This document shows positions 25,467 through 36,519 of a stretch of DNA of 64,000 nucleotides, in pieces. The stretch is from Cohnella sp. CFH 77786 (lineage in GTDB: Bacteria > Bacillota > Bacilli > Paenibacillales > Paenibacillaceae): NCBI RefSeq assembly GCF_019400745.1, contig NZ_WJIB01000021.1:1-64000 (forward strand). Direction: 5' to 3'. The first letter of the stretch is position 1; every line of letters starts with the position of its first letter. The notes under the pieces were generated by a model, which ran no database searches, was not told the origin of the DNA, and saw nothing but the letters and a program-made list of their open reading frames with translations. The position numbers and the translations under genes were made by a program.

Positions 25467-25500
25467 TGAAATCGAGCAGATGCGCATTTGCATGGGCCTC

Positions 25501-26352
25501 TCACCATTTTTTCTTTACAGGTATCCAAATTTCTCCCGTAACATTAATTGCCATTCCATAGTACATTTCAAAGCAAGGGCCTTCAACCTGTTCGTATTCA
25601 GAAGTCGGGAACCACTCCGAATAGATTCGTTCCCATAACGGTTGCAGATCGCAATGCGGTTCAGGGAAGATCGCCCACGTTAATGGAGGGACAGAAAGCT
25701 TTGTAAATCTCTCTGGAATTTCGAGCCCTTTTGGCAAGTTGTAACACACCATGTATTTGAAATTTTCTCTAGTGTGATCATATAAGGCAGCATGCAGTAC
25801 CGTGTCTCCAAATCGTCCCAGTAATTCATTCAACAGATCAACACTGCCGTCTTCATCGCATTTTTTCCGAAATATAGGAACTTCAGAAAATGCTGTTTTC
25901 TGGTCCGAATGAATAAGACCGTAGACTCCGAACATCTCGAAAGCCCCTCTTTGTTCAATGCGGTAATTCATTTCGACATCTCCTCTGATTGAGATATGAA
26001 AGGACATGCGAGGATAGGCTTTTAGAGTAACGCCCTGATCACGCGCGGACACAGGCATGATCCCATGGAGATTCTTGAATGCACGCGCAAACGCTTCTGG
26101 CGAATCATATCCATATTTCATCGCTATCTCGATAACCTTCGCATCCGTGGTCTGGAGCTCGAATGCCGCCAACGTGAGACGTCGACGCCGAATATACTCG
26201 GATAACGATACGCCGGTTATAAAAGGAAACATTCTTTGAAAATGATACGTGGAGCAATAGGCTTTCCGTGCAATTTCATCATAGGAGATGCTGGCCGTTA
26301 GGTTTGCTTCGATGTAGTCCATGGCGCTATTCATCCTGTCCAGCCAATCCAT
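25501..26352 (-). CDS. AraC-type regulator with GyrI-like effector domain
   Basis: The 283-residue protein begins [19 protein letters not shown]. Its two AraC helix-turn-helix motifs (about 20-95) include [20 protein letters not shown] and [20 protein letters not shown]. The C-terminal half (about 125-283) is a GyrI/SOUL-like effector-binding domain, with MNYRIEQRGAFEMFGVYGLI and WFPTSEYEQVEGPCFEMYY. The ATG at 26352 follows GGGAGG at a good distance; the frame extends further up without an RBS. It is the only intact member of three related copies (also 19852 and 34613). It probably senses a small ligand or drug. Confidence 0.88.
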   Translation of the reverse strand: MDWLDRMNSAMDYIEANLTASISYDEIARKAYCSTYHFQRMFPFITGVSLSEYIRRRRLTLAAFELQTTDAKVIEIAMKYGYDSPEAFARAFKNLHGIMPVSARDQGVTLKAYPRMSFHISIRGDVEMNYRIEQRGAFEMFGVYGLIHSDQKTAFSEVPIFRKKCDEDGSVDLLNELLGRFGDTVLHAALYDHTRENFKYMVCYNLPKGLEIPERFTKLSVPPLTWAIFPEPHCDLQPLWERIYSEWFPTSEYEQVEGPCFEMYYGMAINVTGEIWIPVKKKW

Positions 26353-26637
26353 CGCGTTCCCTCCCTTCGAGATCAATCTTATCGGAGATAAATATGGAAT
26401 GCCGTGCATCTCCTGCACGAAAAAGTCAGTACGTCGATTTGCACTTACTTTCTGTCGCAGGCTCATCCCAGTCTCGGAAAACACCTAAAATTAGGGCTTG
26501 CTGAATGCTGAAAATCGCCGATCGCGCAGCTCGAAAACCAAATGTTTTGCCAGGGGACTTCTTTCTGTCCTTCGGCGCACGAAAAATGCGACACCAAACC
26601 GAAAATTCGGATGAGGTTAGCCTTCTGTTGGCTTGAT

Positions 26638-27730
<1,093 letters not shown>

Positions 27731-27845
27731 CCGATTGTTTACATAAAGATAAGTCAACTCCCTCGAAGTTTAAAAACCGCTCGTACCCATCGGACAAATC
27801 CACTATATCTATTTCATCTGATTTTTGAAGAGCTCGCGTCCGAAC

Positions 27846-28676
27846 TTACCCCTTTACCGCGCCTGCGGTCAAGCCGCTGACGATGTACTTCTGCGCGAAC
27901 AAGTACAAGATAAACACCGGAAGCGAGGTCATGACCAAATCGGCGAAGATCAGGTTCCAATCCCGGCTGAACTTCCCGTAGAAGTTGTAGACCGAGAGAG
28001 GCATCGTCCAATCGGAGCTGTCGGTCAGGAAATAGAGCGGAATGGTGACGTCGTTCCAGACGGACATGAACACCATGATCGCCACCGTCGCGTTAACCGG
28101 GACGATGAGCGGGACGATGATCCGGAAGAAGACGCTGAACATGCCCGCGCCTTCGAGGAACGCGACCTCGTCCAGCACCTTCGGGATCGACTTAATGAAG
28201 CCGTTATACAGGAATACGCTGAACGCGGTGTTCAAGGAGGCGTAAATGAAGATTACGCTCGTGATGCTTCCGTAGAAACCGAACCATTGCACGACGCGGA
28301 TCGTCGTGATCGTCGACATCGGCGCGATAAGCCCCATGAAGAAGAACAAGTACAGGAAGTTCGATAGCCGCGACTCCCGGCGCACCAGCACGAAGGACGC
28401 CGCCGACGTCGTGACGATATTGATAATAGCAGAAACGCCGGTGATCAGAATACCGTTCAGGAAGGCGCGCATCAGGTCGCCTTCATCGAACACCTTCTTG
28501 TAATTGTCGAATTGCCAGGATTTCGGCAGCTTCAGCGAGAAATCGAGCACCTCGACGTTCGTTTTGAACGAGCCGAAGATCATGATGAGAATAGGCAACA
28601 AAACGATGAGAGAGGCTGCGATCATTAACGCTTCGACCGCGTAATCGCGCCATGCTTTCCTTTGAGTGTGACCCAT
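27846..28676 (-). CDS. carbohydrate ABC transporter permease (MalG/LacG type)
   Basis: The 276-residue protein has six membrane segments and the EAA-type coupling loop VAFLEGAGMFSVFFRIIVPL (about 161-180), which contacts an ATPase. It belongs to the MalG-type permeases of carbohydrate importers. It is the last intact gene of the transporter operon and overlaps the first permease by one base (TAATG). No ATPase gene is in the operon, so a shared MsmX-type ATPase encoded elsewhere probably energises it. The downstream beta-galactosidase remnant hints at a galactoside substrate. Confidence 0.9.
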   Translation of the reverse strand: MGHTQRKAWRDYAVEALMIAASLIVLLPILIMIFGSFKTNVEVLDFSLKLPKSWQFDNYKKVFDEGDLMRAFLNGILITGVSAIINIVTTSAASFVLVRRESRLSNFLYLFFFMGLIAPMSTITTIRVVQWFGFYGSITSVIFIYASLNTAFSVFLYNGFIKSIPKVLDEVAFLEGAGMFSVFFRIIVPLIVPVNATVAIMVFMSVWNDVTIPLYFLTDSSDWTMPLSVYNFYGKFSRDWNLIFADLVMTSLPVFILYLFAQKYIVSGLTAGAVKG

Positions 28677-29548
28677 TATTCGCTAACCTCCTTGCGGCGA
28701 ATGTACAGCAGCAGCGGAATCGAGATGATGGTGACCACGATGAACAGCAGCGTGTTCATCGCCGTGCCAAGGCCCCAGCTGCCTTCACCGAACGAGCGGA
28801 GGATGATCGTTCCGACGACTTGGGACGCATTGCCCGGACCGCCTCCGGTAAGGACAAACACTTCGGAGAAGACCTTGAGACCGCCGATCAGCGTAAGCAT
28901 GACGTTAATATTGATGGCCGGAAGCAGCAGCGGCAGCGTGATGTGCCTAAAGCTCTTCCAGCTGCCGGCGCCGTCGATCGTGGCCGCTTCGTAATATTCT
29001 TTGGAAATCGATTGAAGGCCAGCCAGGTAGATCGCCATCTGGAAGCCGGCGGATTGCCAGATCGAGATCACGGCGATCGTGAAGATGACGATAGCCGGAT
29101 TCGTCAGCCAAGCTTGGGTCAAGGAGCCGAGGCCGACGGCCTCGAACAGCTTGTTGATCGCACCGTCGGCGCGGAGCATCGGCGTAAATACGATCCCGAT
29201 GACCATGATGCTCAGGATGGACGGCGAATAGAAGATCGCCCGAAGCGCGTTTCTGGTCTTCAGTTTCATATTTAGAGCGACGGCAAGCACGAGGCCGAAC
29301 AGGTTCTTTCCGATAACCGTGACGATGGCGAAGACGATCGTATTGCGAAGCGCCTTCAGCAGCGTCTCGTCGGAGAAGATCGTATGGAAGTTATACCAGC
29401 CGTTGAAGTGAACGGATTCCCGGTCGAGTCTCCAGTCCGTGAAGGAGTAGAAGAGACCGACGACGGTTGGCAGGACAAAAAAGAGGACGTAAATAAGCAA
29501 AGCCGGCATTATCAGATAGTACGAGTACAGGTTCTTCGATATTCTCAT
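28676..29548 (-). CDS. sugar ABC transporter permease (MalF/UgpA type)
   Basis: The 290-residue protein has six membrane segments and the EAA loop EYYEAATIDGAGSWKSFRHI (about 181-200). It forms the membrane channel with the MalG-type permease encoded next. GGAGA lies before the ATG, and the gene follows the solute-binding lipoprotein gene by about 70 bases. The layout binding protein-permease-permease without an ATPase is typical for CUT1 sugar importers in Bacillota. Confidence 0.9.
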   Translation of the reverse strand: MRISKNLYSYYLIMPALLIYVLFFVLPTVVGLFYSFTDWRLDRESVHFNGWYNFHTIFSDETLLKALRNTIVFAIVTVIGKNLFGLVLAVALNMKLKTRNALRAIFYSPSILSIMVIGIVFTPMLRADGAINKLFEAVGLGSLTQAWLTNPAIVIFTIAVISIWQSAGFQMAIYLAGLQSISKEYYEAATIDGAGSWKSFRHITLPLLLPAININVMLTLIGGLKVFSEVFVLTGGGPGNASQVVGTIILRSFGEGSWGLGTAMNTLLFIVVTIISIPLLLYIRRKEVSE

Positions 29549-29617
29549 GTTCCACTCTCCAATGGAAAGGACGAAACGAAGCCCGAAGGCTCCGTCTCGC
29601 TCGATCCTTTTTTCTGT

Positions 29618-30955
29618 TTAGAAACCAGCCGCACCTTTGTCCTTCATCAGTTGGGCGAACTTCTTCTGCCAAGCTTCGAGCGCTTGCTGTGGCGTTTTAC
29701 CGCCCGCGAAGATGTCTTGGTAGTACCGGTATTCTTCGCTGATGTCGACCAGCATGAAGGCGTCGGAGGTAACGACGGTCTTCTTCGGCGTGATGTAGTT
29801 GTCGACGATCTCTTTCTTGTACTCCGGAAGCTCCGGCGTCGTGACGTCGTTGAAGTTGGAAACAAACTTGTTGGCATTCACGATCTTCTGAGCGACGTCC
29901 TTCGAGGCGAGGAATTCGAGGAACTTCTTCGCTTCTTCCATGTGCTTCGCCTTCTTCGGAATGAACAGCTGGCCGCCGACCGGGCTCGCGCCCATCTTCG
30001 CGTCTTCGGCGTACGGGATCGGGAACAGGCCGAGATGCAAGTCCGGAGCTTTGCTCGCGAGATCATTGATGAACCAGTCGCCCATGAACATCATCGCGAC
30101 TTCCTTGTTGATGAACTTGCCGGAGGCCATATCGTAGCTGTCGCTCAGCACGTCGGAGTTCGTGAGGCCCTTTTTGTAGAGCTGGTATTGCTTGTCGATG
30201 ATGTTCGCGAATTCCGGCATGTCCGTCCATTTCTTCTTGTTCGCGTTCAGGTCGTCCCAAAACGTCGGATCGTTCTTGCTCACGTAATCGGCGAACGCAG
30301 AGCCCATCCAGATGTTTGTCGCCCACATGTCCTTGAACGGCATGTAGATCGGAGTGATGCCGCTCGCCTTGATCTTCTCGGCCGCCGCGACGAGTTCATC
30401 GTAGTTCTTCGGAATGGAGATGTTTAGATCCTTGAAAATATCCTTGTTGTAGACGACGCCTTGAATACCGGCATCCTGGCTGAGTTGAAAGCCATACACG
30501 TGACCGTAGGCGGAGAGCACGTCCTTGTTCAGCAGGCGGCTGACCCAAGGCTGATCGTCGAGAATCTCGAAGTTGCGCTCGAGATTGAGATCGTTCACGG
30601 CGCTCGCGAGATTGTATGGCACGAGGTCAGGTGCCTCGCCGACAGCCAGCTTCGTCTGCAGCACCGTCGTGACTTGCTCGGACGGAAGCATCTGCACGTT
30701 GACGTGAATGTTCGTTTGGTCTTCGAACTGCTTTAGCAGTTCCTCTTTGATAAAGGCGTAGTCCTGGGAGCTCTTGGAGATGGCGAGCTCGATCGTGACC
30801 TTTTCGCCCTTCGCGGAACCGGAGCTTGCCGATTCCGATGCTCCGTGGTCCGATCCGACGGCGTTGTTCGCATTGTTCGACCCGCAGGCGGTAAGCGATA
30901 TGGCGAGCGCGGAAGCCAGCAATAGTGCGGACGGTTTGATCCATTTGTTGATCAT
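29618..30955 (-). CDS. extracellular sugar-binding lipoprotein
   Basis: The 445-residue protein starts MINKWIKPSALLLASALAIS and has a lipobox LTAC with the lipidated cysteine near residue 24. The mature part is a family-1 solute-binding protein, with VTIELAISKSSQDYAFIKEE, LVPYNLASAVNDLN and ASPVGGQLFIPKKAK. It captures sugar outside the cell for the two permeases encoded downstream. The ATG at 30955 follows GGGGGAATA; a long in-frame extension upstream is rejected because it has no RBS and no signal peptide. It is transcribed divergently from the YesM/YesN genes, which probably control it. Confidence 0.9.
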   Translation of the reverse strand: MINKWIKPSALLLASALAISLTACGSNNANNAVGSDHGASESASSGSAKGEKVTIELAISKSSQDYAFIKEELLKQFEDQTNIHVNVQMLPSEQVTTVLQTKLAVGEAPDLVPYNLASAVNDLNLERNFEILDDQPWVSRLLNKDVLSAYGHVYGFQLSQDAGIQGVVYNKDIFKDLNISIPKNYDELVAAAEKIKASGITPIYMPFKDMWATNIWMGSAFADYVSKNDPTFWDDLNANKKKWTDMPEFANIIDKQYQLYKKGLTNSDVLSDSYDMASGKFINKEVAMMFMGDWFINDLASKAPDLHLGLFPIPYAEDAKMGASPVGGQLFIPKKAKHMEEAKKFLEFLASKDVAQKIVNANKFVSNFNDVTTPELPEYKKEIVDNYITPKKTVVTSDAFMLVDISEEYRYYQDIFAGGKTPQQALEAWQKKFAQLMKDKGAAGF

Positions 30956-31106
30956 GCTTATTCCCCCATTTGTCGAATAGTTGTATGTTGCCTTGGTTGC
31001 GATTACAATATCGATTATAAAATCGGGCGATCCAAGGGTACATGTTTGTGGTTTACTCTTCATGTGTAAAATTCTGAACCGATCAACCGAGAAGGACGGA
31101 TTCGTC

Positions 31107-32879
31107 ATGGCCTTTATGGATAAGGAATTCGAGAAGATGGACGGCCGCTCGAGCCTGCAGCGCAAGCTGATCGTCACGTTCGTGCCTATGCTGCTCGTGA
31201 TTCTCGGCTGCTTCGTCATCTATGTCAACTGGTTCATCATTCAACCGCTTCGCGAGAAGACCGTTAACGAGACGCTGATGACAGCGACGAAGGTGTCCGC
31301 GCAGCTGGACGATTACATTGACATTCAGAATCAACTGTCGCAGCGGCTCCTGTCGAATCAGGACCTGTTCGTCCTCATGGATCCCGGACCGCATCCGGCC
31401 TACGAAGGGCTCACGGGGAACCGCAAGCTGAAGGACATCATGTTCCAGGCGCTCGGGCCGAGCATGAACATCCGCGACATGGTTGTCTACAACCTCGAAG
31501 GGAAGCCGGTGGCGTCCTATATCGGCAAGTCCTTCCCGGTCTCGATCAAGCCGGTCATCGACAACAAGCGGCTCGCGGATAAGCTGAACGACAGCAAATA
31601 CATTCTGTACGCGGGAGATCCGGGCGCGCTCGCGTTCGTCCGCTCCATCATCGACATCAACGGCAAAGTGTTCGGCTACTTGTACATCCAATTGGACAAT
31701 GCTTACTTGCGCAAAGTAACCAACGGCGTCGTCGGTTCGAAAATCTACGTGGTCGACGAAGACGGGAACGAGATCGCGCGGTCGAGCGATGCCTCGGACG
31801 AGAAGGGAAACGTCGATCGGATGAACAATGCCCATGGCACCCGAGGCATTTACACGGACGCCTCCCGGAACTACGTCGCGTACCAGAAGTCGAATGGCAA
31901 CGGCTGGACGACGTTTATCGTGACGTCTAAGGCTTCGGTACTTGGCTCCGTCAATTCGATAAAGAACGTCTCAATCTTTATCATCGTCGCCCTGACACTC
32001 GTCTCGCTCGTTTACATCTACTTCTCGGCCCGAAACTTCGTCTTGCCGATCCGCCGGCTGCGCAGCCAGATCATGCGGATGAATTACAGCAATCTGAGCC
32101 TGAAGGAAGACGTCAAGCTGCATAACAACGATCTGTCGCTTCTCAACAAAGCGTTCGGAGAGATGCTTGATCGGCTGCAGAAGTCGATCGAACGGGAGAA
32201 GCTGGCGGTGCACGAAGAGGTGATGGCGAGGAACTCCGCGCTGCAGGCGCACATTGCCCCCCATTTTATCCATAACGCGCTCTATCTGATCAGCATCGCT
32301 TCCCAGGAAGGCAAGAACGAAGCCGTCTCCGAGATGTGCCAGCAGCTGTCCGAGGGCTTGCGGTACATCGTCTCCTCTCCTTACAAACACGTGAACATGT
32401 TGGAGGAGATCGAGCATACGCGCAGGTACCTATCGCTCGTCGAACGCAACTACGAGGAGGATCTCGTGTGGGAGATCGACATGGACCCCTACGCCGAAGC
32501 GATTCAGCTGCCGCGCCTCGTCATCCAGCCGTTCGTGGAAAACTGCATCGAGCACGCGTTCAGCCATACCGATCCGCCTTGGCGAATCCATATCAAAGTC
32601 AAGCTGTACAACGGGCTGTGGGCGGTCGAGATTACCGACAACGGCAAAGGAATCGACCAATCGGAGATCAAGCGGATAATGGCTACTATCGAGGAGTCGG
32701 ATCACGGTGTACGAGAGATGCGGGAAGAGTCGCTCGGTATCGGCAGCATGGGCATCGTCAATACGGTGAACCGGCTGAAGCTGATGTACAAGAACCGGTT
32801 GTTCTTCAACTTGTTCAATAACGCCGATTGCGGCACTACGGTTCAGATTATCGCCTCTCTCAAAAGGAACTTTTATTAA
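31107..32879 (+). CDS. YesM-type sensor histidine kinase
   Basis: The 590-residue kinase has membrane helix 1 (about 20-44), an extracellular sensor domain (about 45-280), membrane helix 2 (about 285-307) and a HAMP linker. A His_kinase domain follows with the phospho-acceptor in LQAHIAPHFIHNALYLIS, and an HATPase with PFVENCIEHAFSH and DNGKGIDQSE. Such kinases pair with AraC-type response regulators and sense sugars, often with the binding protein. The ATG at 31107 is chosen as the first with a nearby AAGGA. The response regulator gene follows after 22 bases. Confidence 0.9.
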   Translation: MAFMDKEFEKMDGRSSLQRKLIVTFVPMLLVILGCFVIYVNWFIIQPLREKTVNETLMTATKVSAQLDDYIDIQNQLSQRLLSNQDLFVLMDPGPHPAYEGLTGNRKLKDIMFQALGPSMNIRDMVVYNLEGKPVASYIGKSFPVSIKPVIDNKRLADKLNDSKYILYAGDPGALAFVRSIIDINGKVFGYLYIQLDNAYLRKVTNGVVGSKIYVVDEDGNEIARSSDASDEKGNVDRMNNAHGTRGIYTDASRNYVAYQKSNGNGWTTFIVTSKASVLGSVNSIKNVSIFIIVALTLVSLVYIYFSARNFVLPIRRLRSQIMRMNYSNLSLKEDVKLHNNDLSLLNKAFGEMLDRLQKSIEREKLAVHEEVMARNSALQAHIAPHFIHNALYLISIASQEGKNEAVSEMCQQLSEGLRYIVSSPYKHVNMLEEIEHTRRYLSLVERNYEEDLVWEIDMDPYAEAIQLPRLVIQPFVENCIEHAFSHTDPPWRIHIKVKLYNGLWAVEITDNGKGIDQSEIKRIMATIEESDHGVREMREESLGIGSMGIVNTVNRLKLMYKNRLFFNLFNNADCGTTVQIIASLKRNFY

Positions 32880-32901
32880 CGGATTCAGGAGGCCTTCGTC
32901 C

Positions 32902-34401
32902 ATGTATAACGTCCTTATCGCGGAAGACAGCAAGCCGATACAGCGGAACATTAAGGGGCTGCTCGAAGCATCGGGTCTGCCGGTCCGCGTCGCTGCGACG
33001 GCCGCGAACGGCGAGGAGGCGCTGGCGGCCTTCCGGTCACATTCTATCGATATTATGCTGACCGATATTCGCATGCCCAAGATGGACGGCTTGACCTTGA
33101 TCGAACAGGCGAAGATCATTCATCCGAAGCTGAAGGCCGTGCTGATCAGCGGCTTCAACGACTTCGAATATACGCGCAAGGCGCTTAATCTACAGGTGAA
33201 CGATTATTTGCTGAAGCCCGTCACGCGCGCCCAACTGATCGAGGTCATGGAGAGGGTGATCGCGCAGCTTCAAGAGGCACAAGGGAAAGCGGCTTCGCTG
33301 TACAGAGGAATCGTAGAGATGAGCTATTGGACGGAGGTGGATTCGAAGTTCTACGAGAACCCGAAGGTATGGATCGACATCCGCAAGCAACCGTTCGCGG
33401 GAAGCGGTGAGAAGCTGACGCCCGCATTCGTCGCGGATTGCCTTGGAAACCCGCCGGCCGTGTGGGCGATGCCGTCCGTATCTACCGATCGATTGTTGCT
33501 GTTAGCCGACGAGGCCTGGGCGAAGGCCTTCGAATCGCCGGCGGCGCTGCTTGAAGACGTAAGACTAAGGCTGCAGGAGGCCGGTCTTCGCGTCTCCTTG
33601 GGAGGGAGCTTCGAGCCGTTGCCTTGGAACCTCGTTCCCGAAAAAATTCGGACGGTCGCGCAGGAACTTGATGATCAAATCCCCATTTTCAAACCGATCG
33701 CGATGGACTTCGACCAACCTTGGCTCTATCCTCGGTTGTCGTTGGAGGAAATAGACAAGCTCGGCGGTGTCTACGGGGCGCTGGCGGAGCAGCACAACAT
33801 AGAGCGGTTCATGCTTATGCTGTCCGAGCAATTGTCCAAGTGGAGTTGGAGCGGACTTCGGTTGGTGGAGCTGAAGCGGTTCGTCCGGCAGCTCGCGAGC
33901 ACGTTCGCGGCGCAGATCGACGGGGAAGGAGGGTCGGAGCCGGCGAAGCTGTTCGGCCAAGTCGAACGTTTGTTCGAGCTCCCCGATTACGAGACCTTCT
34001 GCACGGAGCTGCTGGAGCTCACGGAGCAAATCTTCCAGTCGGTTCTCACGCTGAACAAGAAGAGCGGCATCGAGCTATTCGAGCAGATCGAGCGGTTCTT
34101 GAGCACGAATCTATACGCCAACATCGGCATTCAGGACCTCGTCGGAAAGTTCCATGTGAGTCCGTCCTACATCAGCCGCATCATGAAGCGACACTCCGGT
34201 CAGACCTTCGTGCACTACTACACGGATCTGAAAATAAACGAGGCACGCAGGCTGATGGAGGCGAAACCGGAGATGCTTATCAAGGAGATCTCGGACGCGC
34301 TCTGCTTCGGCGATCAACACTACTTCTCCAAGGTGTTCAAGGAGCATGTCGGCTGCAGTCCGCTGGATTACAAGAACAAGGCGAAGGAAGAGAACGGCTG
34401 A
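32902..34401 (+). CDS. YesN-type response regulator with AraC output domain
   Basis: The 499-residue regulator has a receiver domain (1-120) with the phosphorylation site Asp55 in IMLTDIRMPK and the conserved lysine in YLLKPVTRAQL. A middle region of unknown fold follows (about 130-390). The AraC-type DNA-binding domain (about 400-495) has LVGKFHVSPSYISRIMKRHS and ISDALCFGDQHYFSKVFKEH. CAGGAGG lies nine bases before the ATG. The kinase and regulator very probably switch on the divergent sugar importer operon. Confidence 0.92.
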   Translation: MYNVLIAEDSKPIQRNIKGLLEASGLPVRVAATAANGEEALAAFRSHSIDIMLTDIRMPKMDGLTLIEQAKIIHPKLKAVLISGFNDFEYTRKALNLQVNDYLLKPVTRAQLIEVMERVIAQLQEAQGKAASLYRGIVEMSYWTEVDSKFYENPKVWIDIRKQPFAGSGEKLTPAFVADCLGNPPAVWAMPSVSTDRLLLLADEAWAKAFESPAALLEDVRLRLQEAGLRVSLGGSFEPLPWNLVPEKIRTVAQELDDQIPIFKPIAMDFDQPWLYPRLSLEEIDKLGGVYGALAEQHNIERFMLMLSEQLSKWSWSGLRLVELKRFVRQLASTFAAQIDGEGGSEPAKLFGQVERLFELPDYETFCTELLELTEQIFQSVLTLNKKSGIELFEQIERFLSTNLYANIGIQDLVGKFHVSPSYISRIMKRHSGQTFVHYYTDLKINEARRLMEAKPEMLIKEISDALCFGDQHYFSKVFKEHVGCSPLDYKNKAKEENG

Positions 34402-34612
34402 CGTCTTACTCCTGGATCCTTCTGCGCAGCATCTTTCCTGGAGGGGACATCGCTTTACACATTTAAGTGGGCGGTAAGAGGAGCGGGGAACGAGAAATTG
34501 ACTCGAATCACAGAGACAAAAAGAGAGTCCACTGGTATCGCCCGTCAGATTTCAAAAAATCAAGGATCAGAGCTGTTTATCCATGGCAGAGACGGAAAGA
34601 TTCAGTCCCGTG

Positions 34613-35052
34613 ACCTCTGATTGAGATATGAAAGGACATGCGAGGATAGGCTTTTAGAGTAACGCCCTGATCACGCGCGGACACCGGCATGATCCCATGA
34701 AGATTCTTGAATGCACGTGCAAACGCTTCTGGCGAATCATATCCATATTTCATGGCTACCTCGATCACCTTCGCATCCGAGGTCTGGAGCTCGAACGCCG
34801 CCAACGTCAGACGTCGACGCCGAATATACTCAGACAACGATACGCCGGTTATAAAAGGAAACATTCTTTGAAAATGATATGTCGAGCAATAGGCTTTCCG
34901 CGCAATTTCATCATAGGAGAGATGCTGTCCGTTAGGTTTGCTTCGATGTAATCCATGGCGCTATTCATCCTGTCCAGCCAATCCATCGCGTTCCCCCCCT
35001 TCGAGATCAATCTTATCGGAGATAGATATTGAATGCCGTGCATCTATTGCAC
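34613..35052 (-). pseudogene. AraC-type regulator fragment, copy 3
   Basis: This region matches bases 25982-26420 of the intact AraC gene and its 5' flank at high identity. It has lost the whole GyrI-like effector domain: the frame runs off after FHISIRG. A two-base insertion (GAGA where the intact copy has GA, near 34919) breaks the N-terminal frame between [10 protein letters not shown] and the second HTH. No functional protein is expected. Copies 1, 2 and 3 lie in the same orientation. Confidence 0.75.
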
Positions 35053-35194
35053 GAAAAAGTCAGTATGTCGGATTAAAGACCATAATAACACGGTGGTTGA
35101 CTTGGTGTTGATTATCCACTGTAACACTCTATGAGATCACGTTGTAAACAGGTTTTTTGCAACCGATTGTAGATTCCGTGCTGACTTCAGAACA

Positions 35195-35240
35195 GAAAAA
35201 ATACAGAGCTACAGCATTTCCTCTCGCCGTGCTCTGTATT
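35195..35240 (-). terminator. minus-strand terminator after a sulfurtransferase tail remnant
   Basis: AATACAGAGC (35200-35209) and GCTCTGTATT (35231-35240) form a perfect 10-bp stem. The minus strand then runs into six T residues. Confidence 0.8.
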
Positions 35241-35271
35241 AAACTTCGCATACTGCTATGCAAATTCCGAT

Positions 35272-35330
35272 CTTTTTCCTCTACCGTCGCAACCGGATTC
35301 CCCGCATAAATATCCAATCGCTCCAGCTTC
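35272..35330 (-). pseudogene. sulfurtransferase 3'-end remnant
   Basis: Minus-strand bases GCTGGAGCGATTGGAT and GGGGAATCCGGTTGCGACGG match the 3' end of the intact sulfurtransferase gene (GCTGGAGCGATTGGATTACG, GAATCCGATTGCGGTGGG). A small deletion and frame changes remove any continuous frame. A terminator follows in the same direction. Confidence 0.45.
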
Positions 35331-35709
35331 TTATCCCCCCACGAACCCCTATGCTCAAAGGGTTCTAACGCCAAAAGGTGGGGATTCCGATCAACGCTGC
35401 GGGAATGCCTCGGAAGATGTGCCAACGCTCATGTGCAACGACCTCCCTTGGCTACGCTTGGGAGCAATTCAAGAGCAAGAGGCCCATGGACGACGGGGAT
35501 GGAGAAACAGTATGGTTTGACCTGGGGAAAGGTAACCCCCTATGGCTGGGCCAAGCTGAACGAAACGCCAACAAAAGGCCAAGTGAAGCAAGGTAGCACC
35601 CAAAAGGGTGGGTGGGCTGGTTGGTTGGTTGGCGGAAGAACGGGGGCTGTTTGCAAGTTGTTGAATGGTTGTTTGCAGATTCCGCGTGATGCCCGGTCAA
35701 TCCCTCTCA

Positions 35710-36438
35710 TTAGTTGTCGAAAAAGGCGATTCGAATCAGTTCCTTCGCTTTCCTCAACCCCTTCGCGTCCAATTGCCGCAGCATAACCAGAATGTCACTC
35801 AACTCCTCCGTCTTCCATGTGGATTCGATCGTGCCGTTCGATAATTCCGTGATCTCCTTGCCTTCTTCCGGCTCGACCTTATCTTCTTCTAGGCGAACCC
35901 ATGAAGCCTCCGCCATATCCTTCATGCATCGCGCGAGGAATCGGATCTGATCGAGATCATATTGGCCCAGGAATTCACGCACATTGCCGTCGATATGGGC
36001 ATGCAGCATTTGGTGCAGCATGAAGATTTGTCGGCCCGTCGGGGTTAATCGGAACAGCACTTCTTTCTTATTGTCCGGAAGCGATTCCGCTTGGATAATT
36101 CCCTGTTCCGCCAACCGACGTGTAATCTTGGATACACTCCCTCTCGGGATACCAAAACGCTTGGAAATTGTAACCCCGTTAACCGGTTCCGACTCTCCTA
36201 TCGCATCCACTACATGGAGCATTAGAACTGTTGCTTCCTTCAGAAAATCGATAACGACGACATCCGAGGTGTTCGTCATCATCCAGCGCCTCTCTTCGTC
36301 CTCGCCCTCTGCTTGGATTCGCTTTTGCATGTCAGCGACATGATTCATGATTTCCGTAATTAAGAGTGATTGTTCGACGTTCGCATGCAGCCCACTTTTC
36401 TCGCCGGTCTTCTCTTGCAATTGTGACGCACGAGTCAA
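35710..36438 (-). CDS. MarR-family regulator
   Basis: The product of about 242 residues has a MarR-type winged helix in the middle (about 60-150): EPVNGVTISKRFGIPRGSVS, KITRRLAEQGIIQAESLPDN, KKEVLFRLTPTGRQI. An unusually long C-terminal part has acidic stretches (EEDKVEPEEGKEITEL). A TTG start at 36438 is preferred because AAAGGAG lies eight bases before it; the frame extends to a TTG at 36510 without an RBS. It is divergent from an NAD(P)H dehydrogenase gene, a common repressor-target pair that responds to quinones or electrophiles. Confidence 0.8.
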   Translation of the reverse strand: MTRASQLQEKTGEKSGLHANVEQSLLITEIMNHVADMQKRIQAEGEDEERRWMMTNTSDVVVIDFLKEATVLMLHVVDAIGESEPVNGVTISKRFGIPRGSVSKITRRLAEQGIIQAESLPDNKKEVLFRLTPTGRQIFMLHQMLHAHIDGNVREFLGQYDLDQIRFLARCMKDMAEASWVRLEEDKVEPEEGKEITELSNGTIESTWKTEELSDILVMLRQLDAKGLRKAKELIRIAFFDN

Positions 36439-36519
36439 TGATCCTTCTCCTTTACATGTTCCTTCTTGGTTTAAGTATAGCAACCGTTCAATGAAAAATA
36501 AATATTTCAAGAAACATTA

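Larger units (their letters stand above)
35053..35709. other. gene-poor region with a sulfurtransferase tail remnant and unusual repeats
   Basis: No intact gene is seen. A sulfurtransferase-like tail lies at 35272-35330 and a minus-strand terminator at 35195-35240. From about 35600 the plus strand becomes G-rich with short TTGG steps (TGGTTGGTTGGTTGG). Plus-strand frames of 70-117 codons exist but none resembles a protein family, and their composition follows the local base skew. Confidence 0.5.

Noticed and set aside
30956-31219. N-terminal extension of the sugar-binding protein frame (up to 31219)
   Set aside because: The extension has no RBS, would hide the signal peptide and overlaps the divergent kinase gene start.
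35433-35786. 117-codon plus-strand frame
   Set aside because: No RBS or family resemblance; follows a G-rich local skew and ends over the MarR gene.
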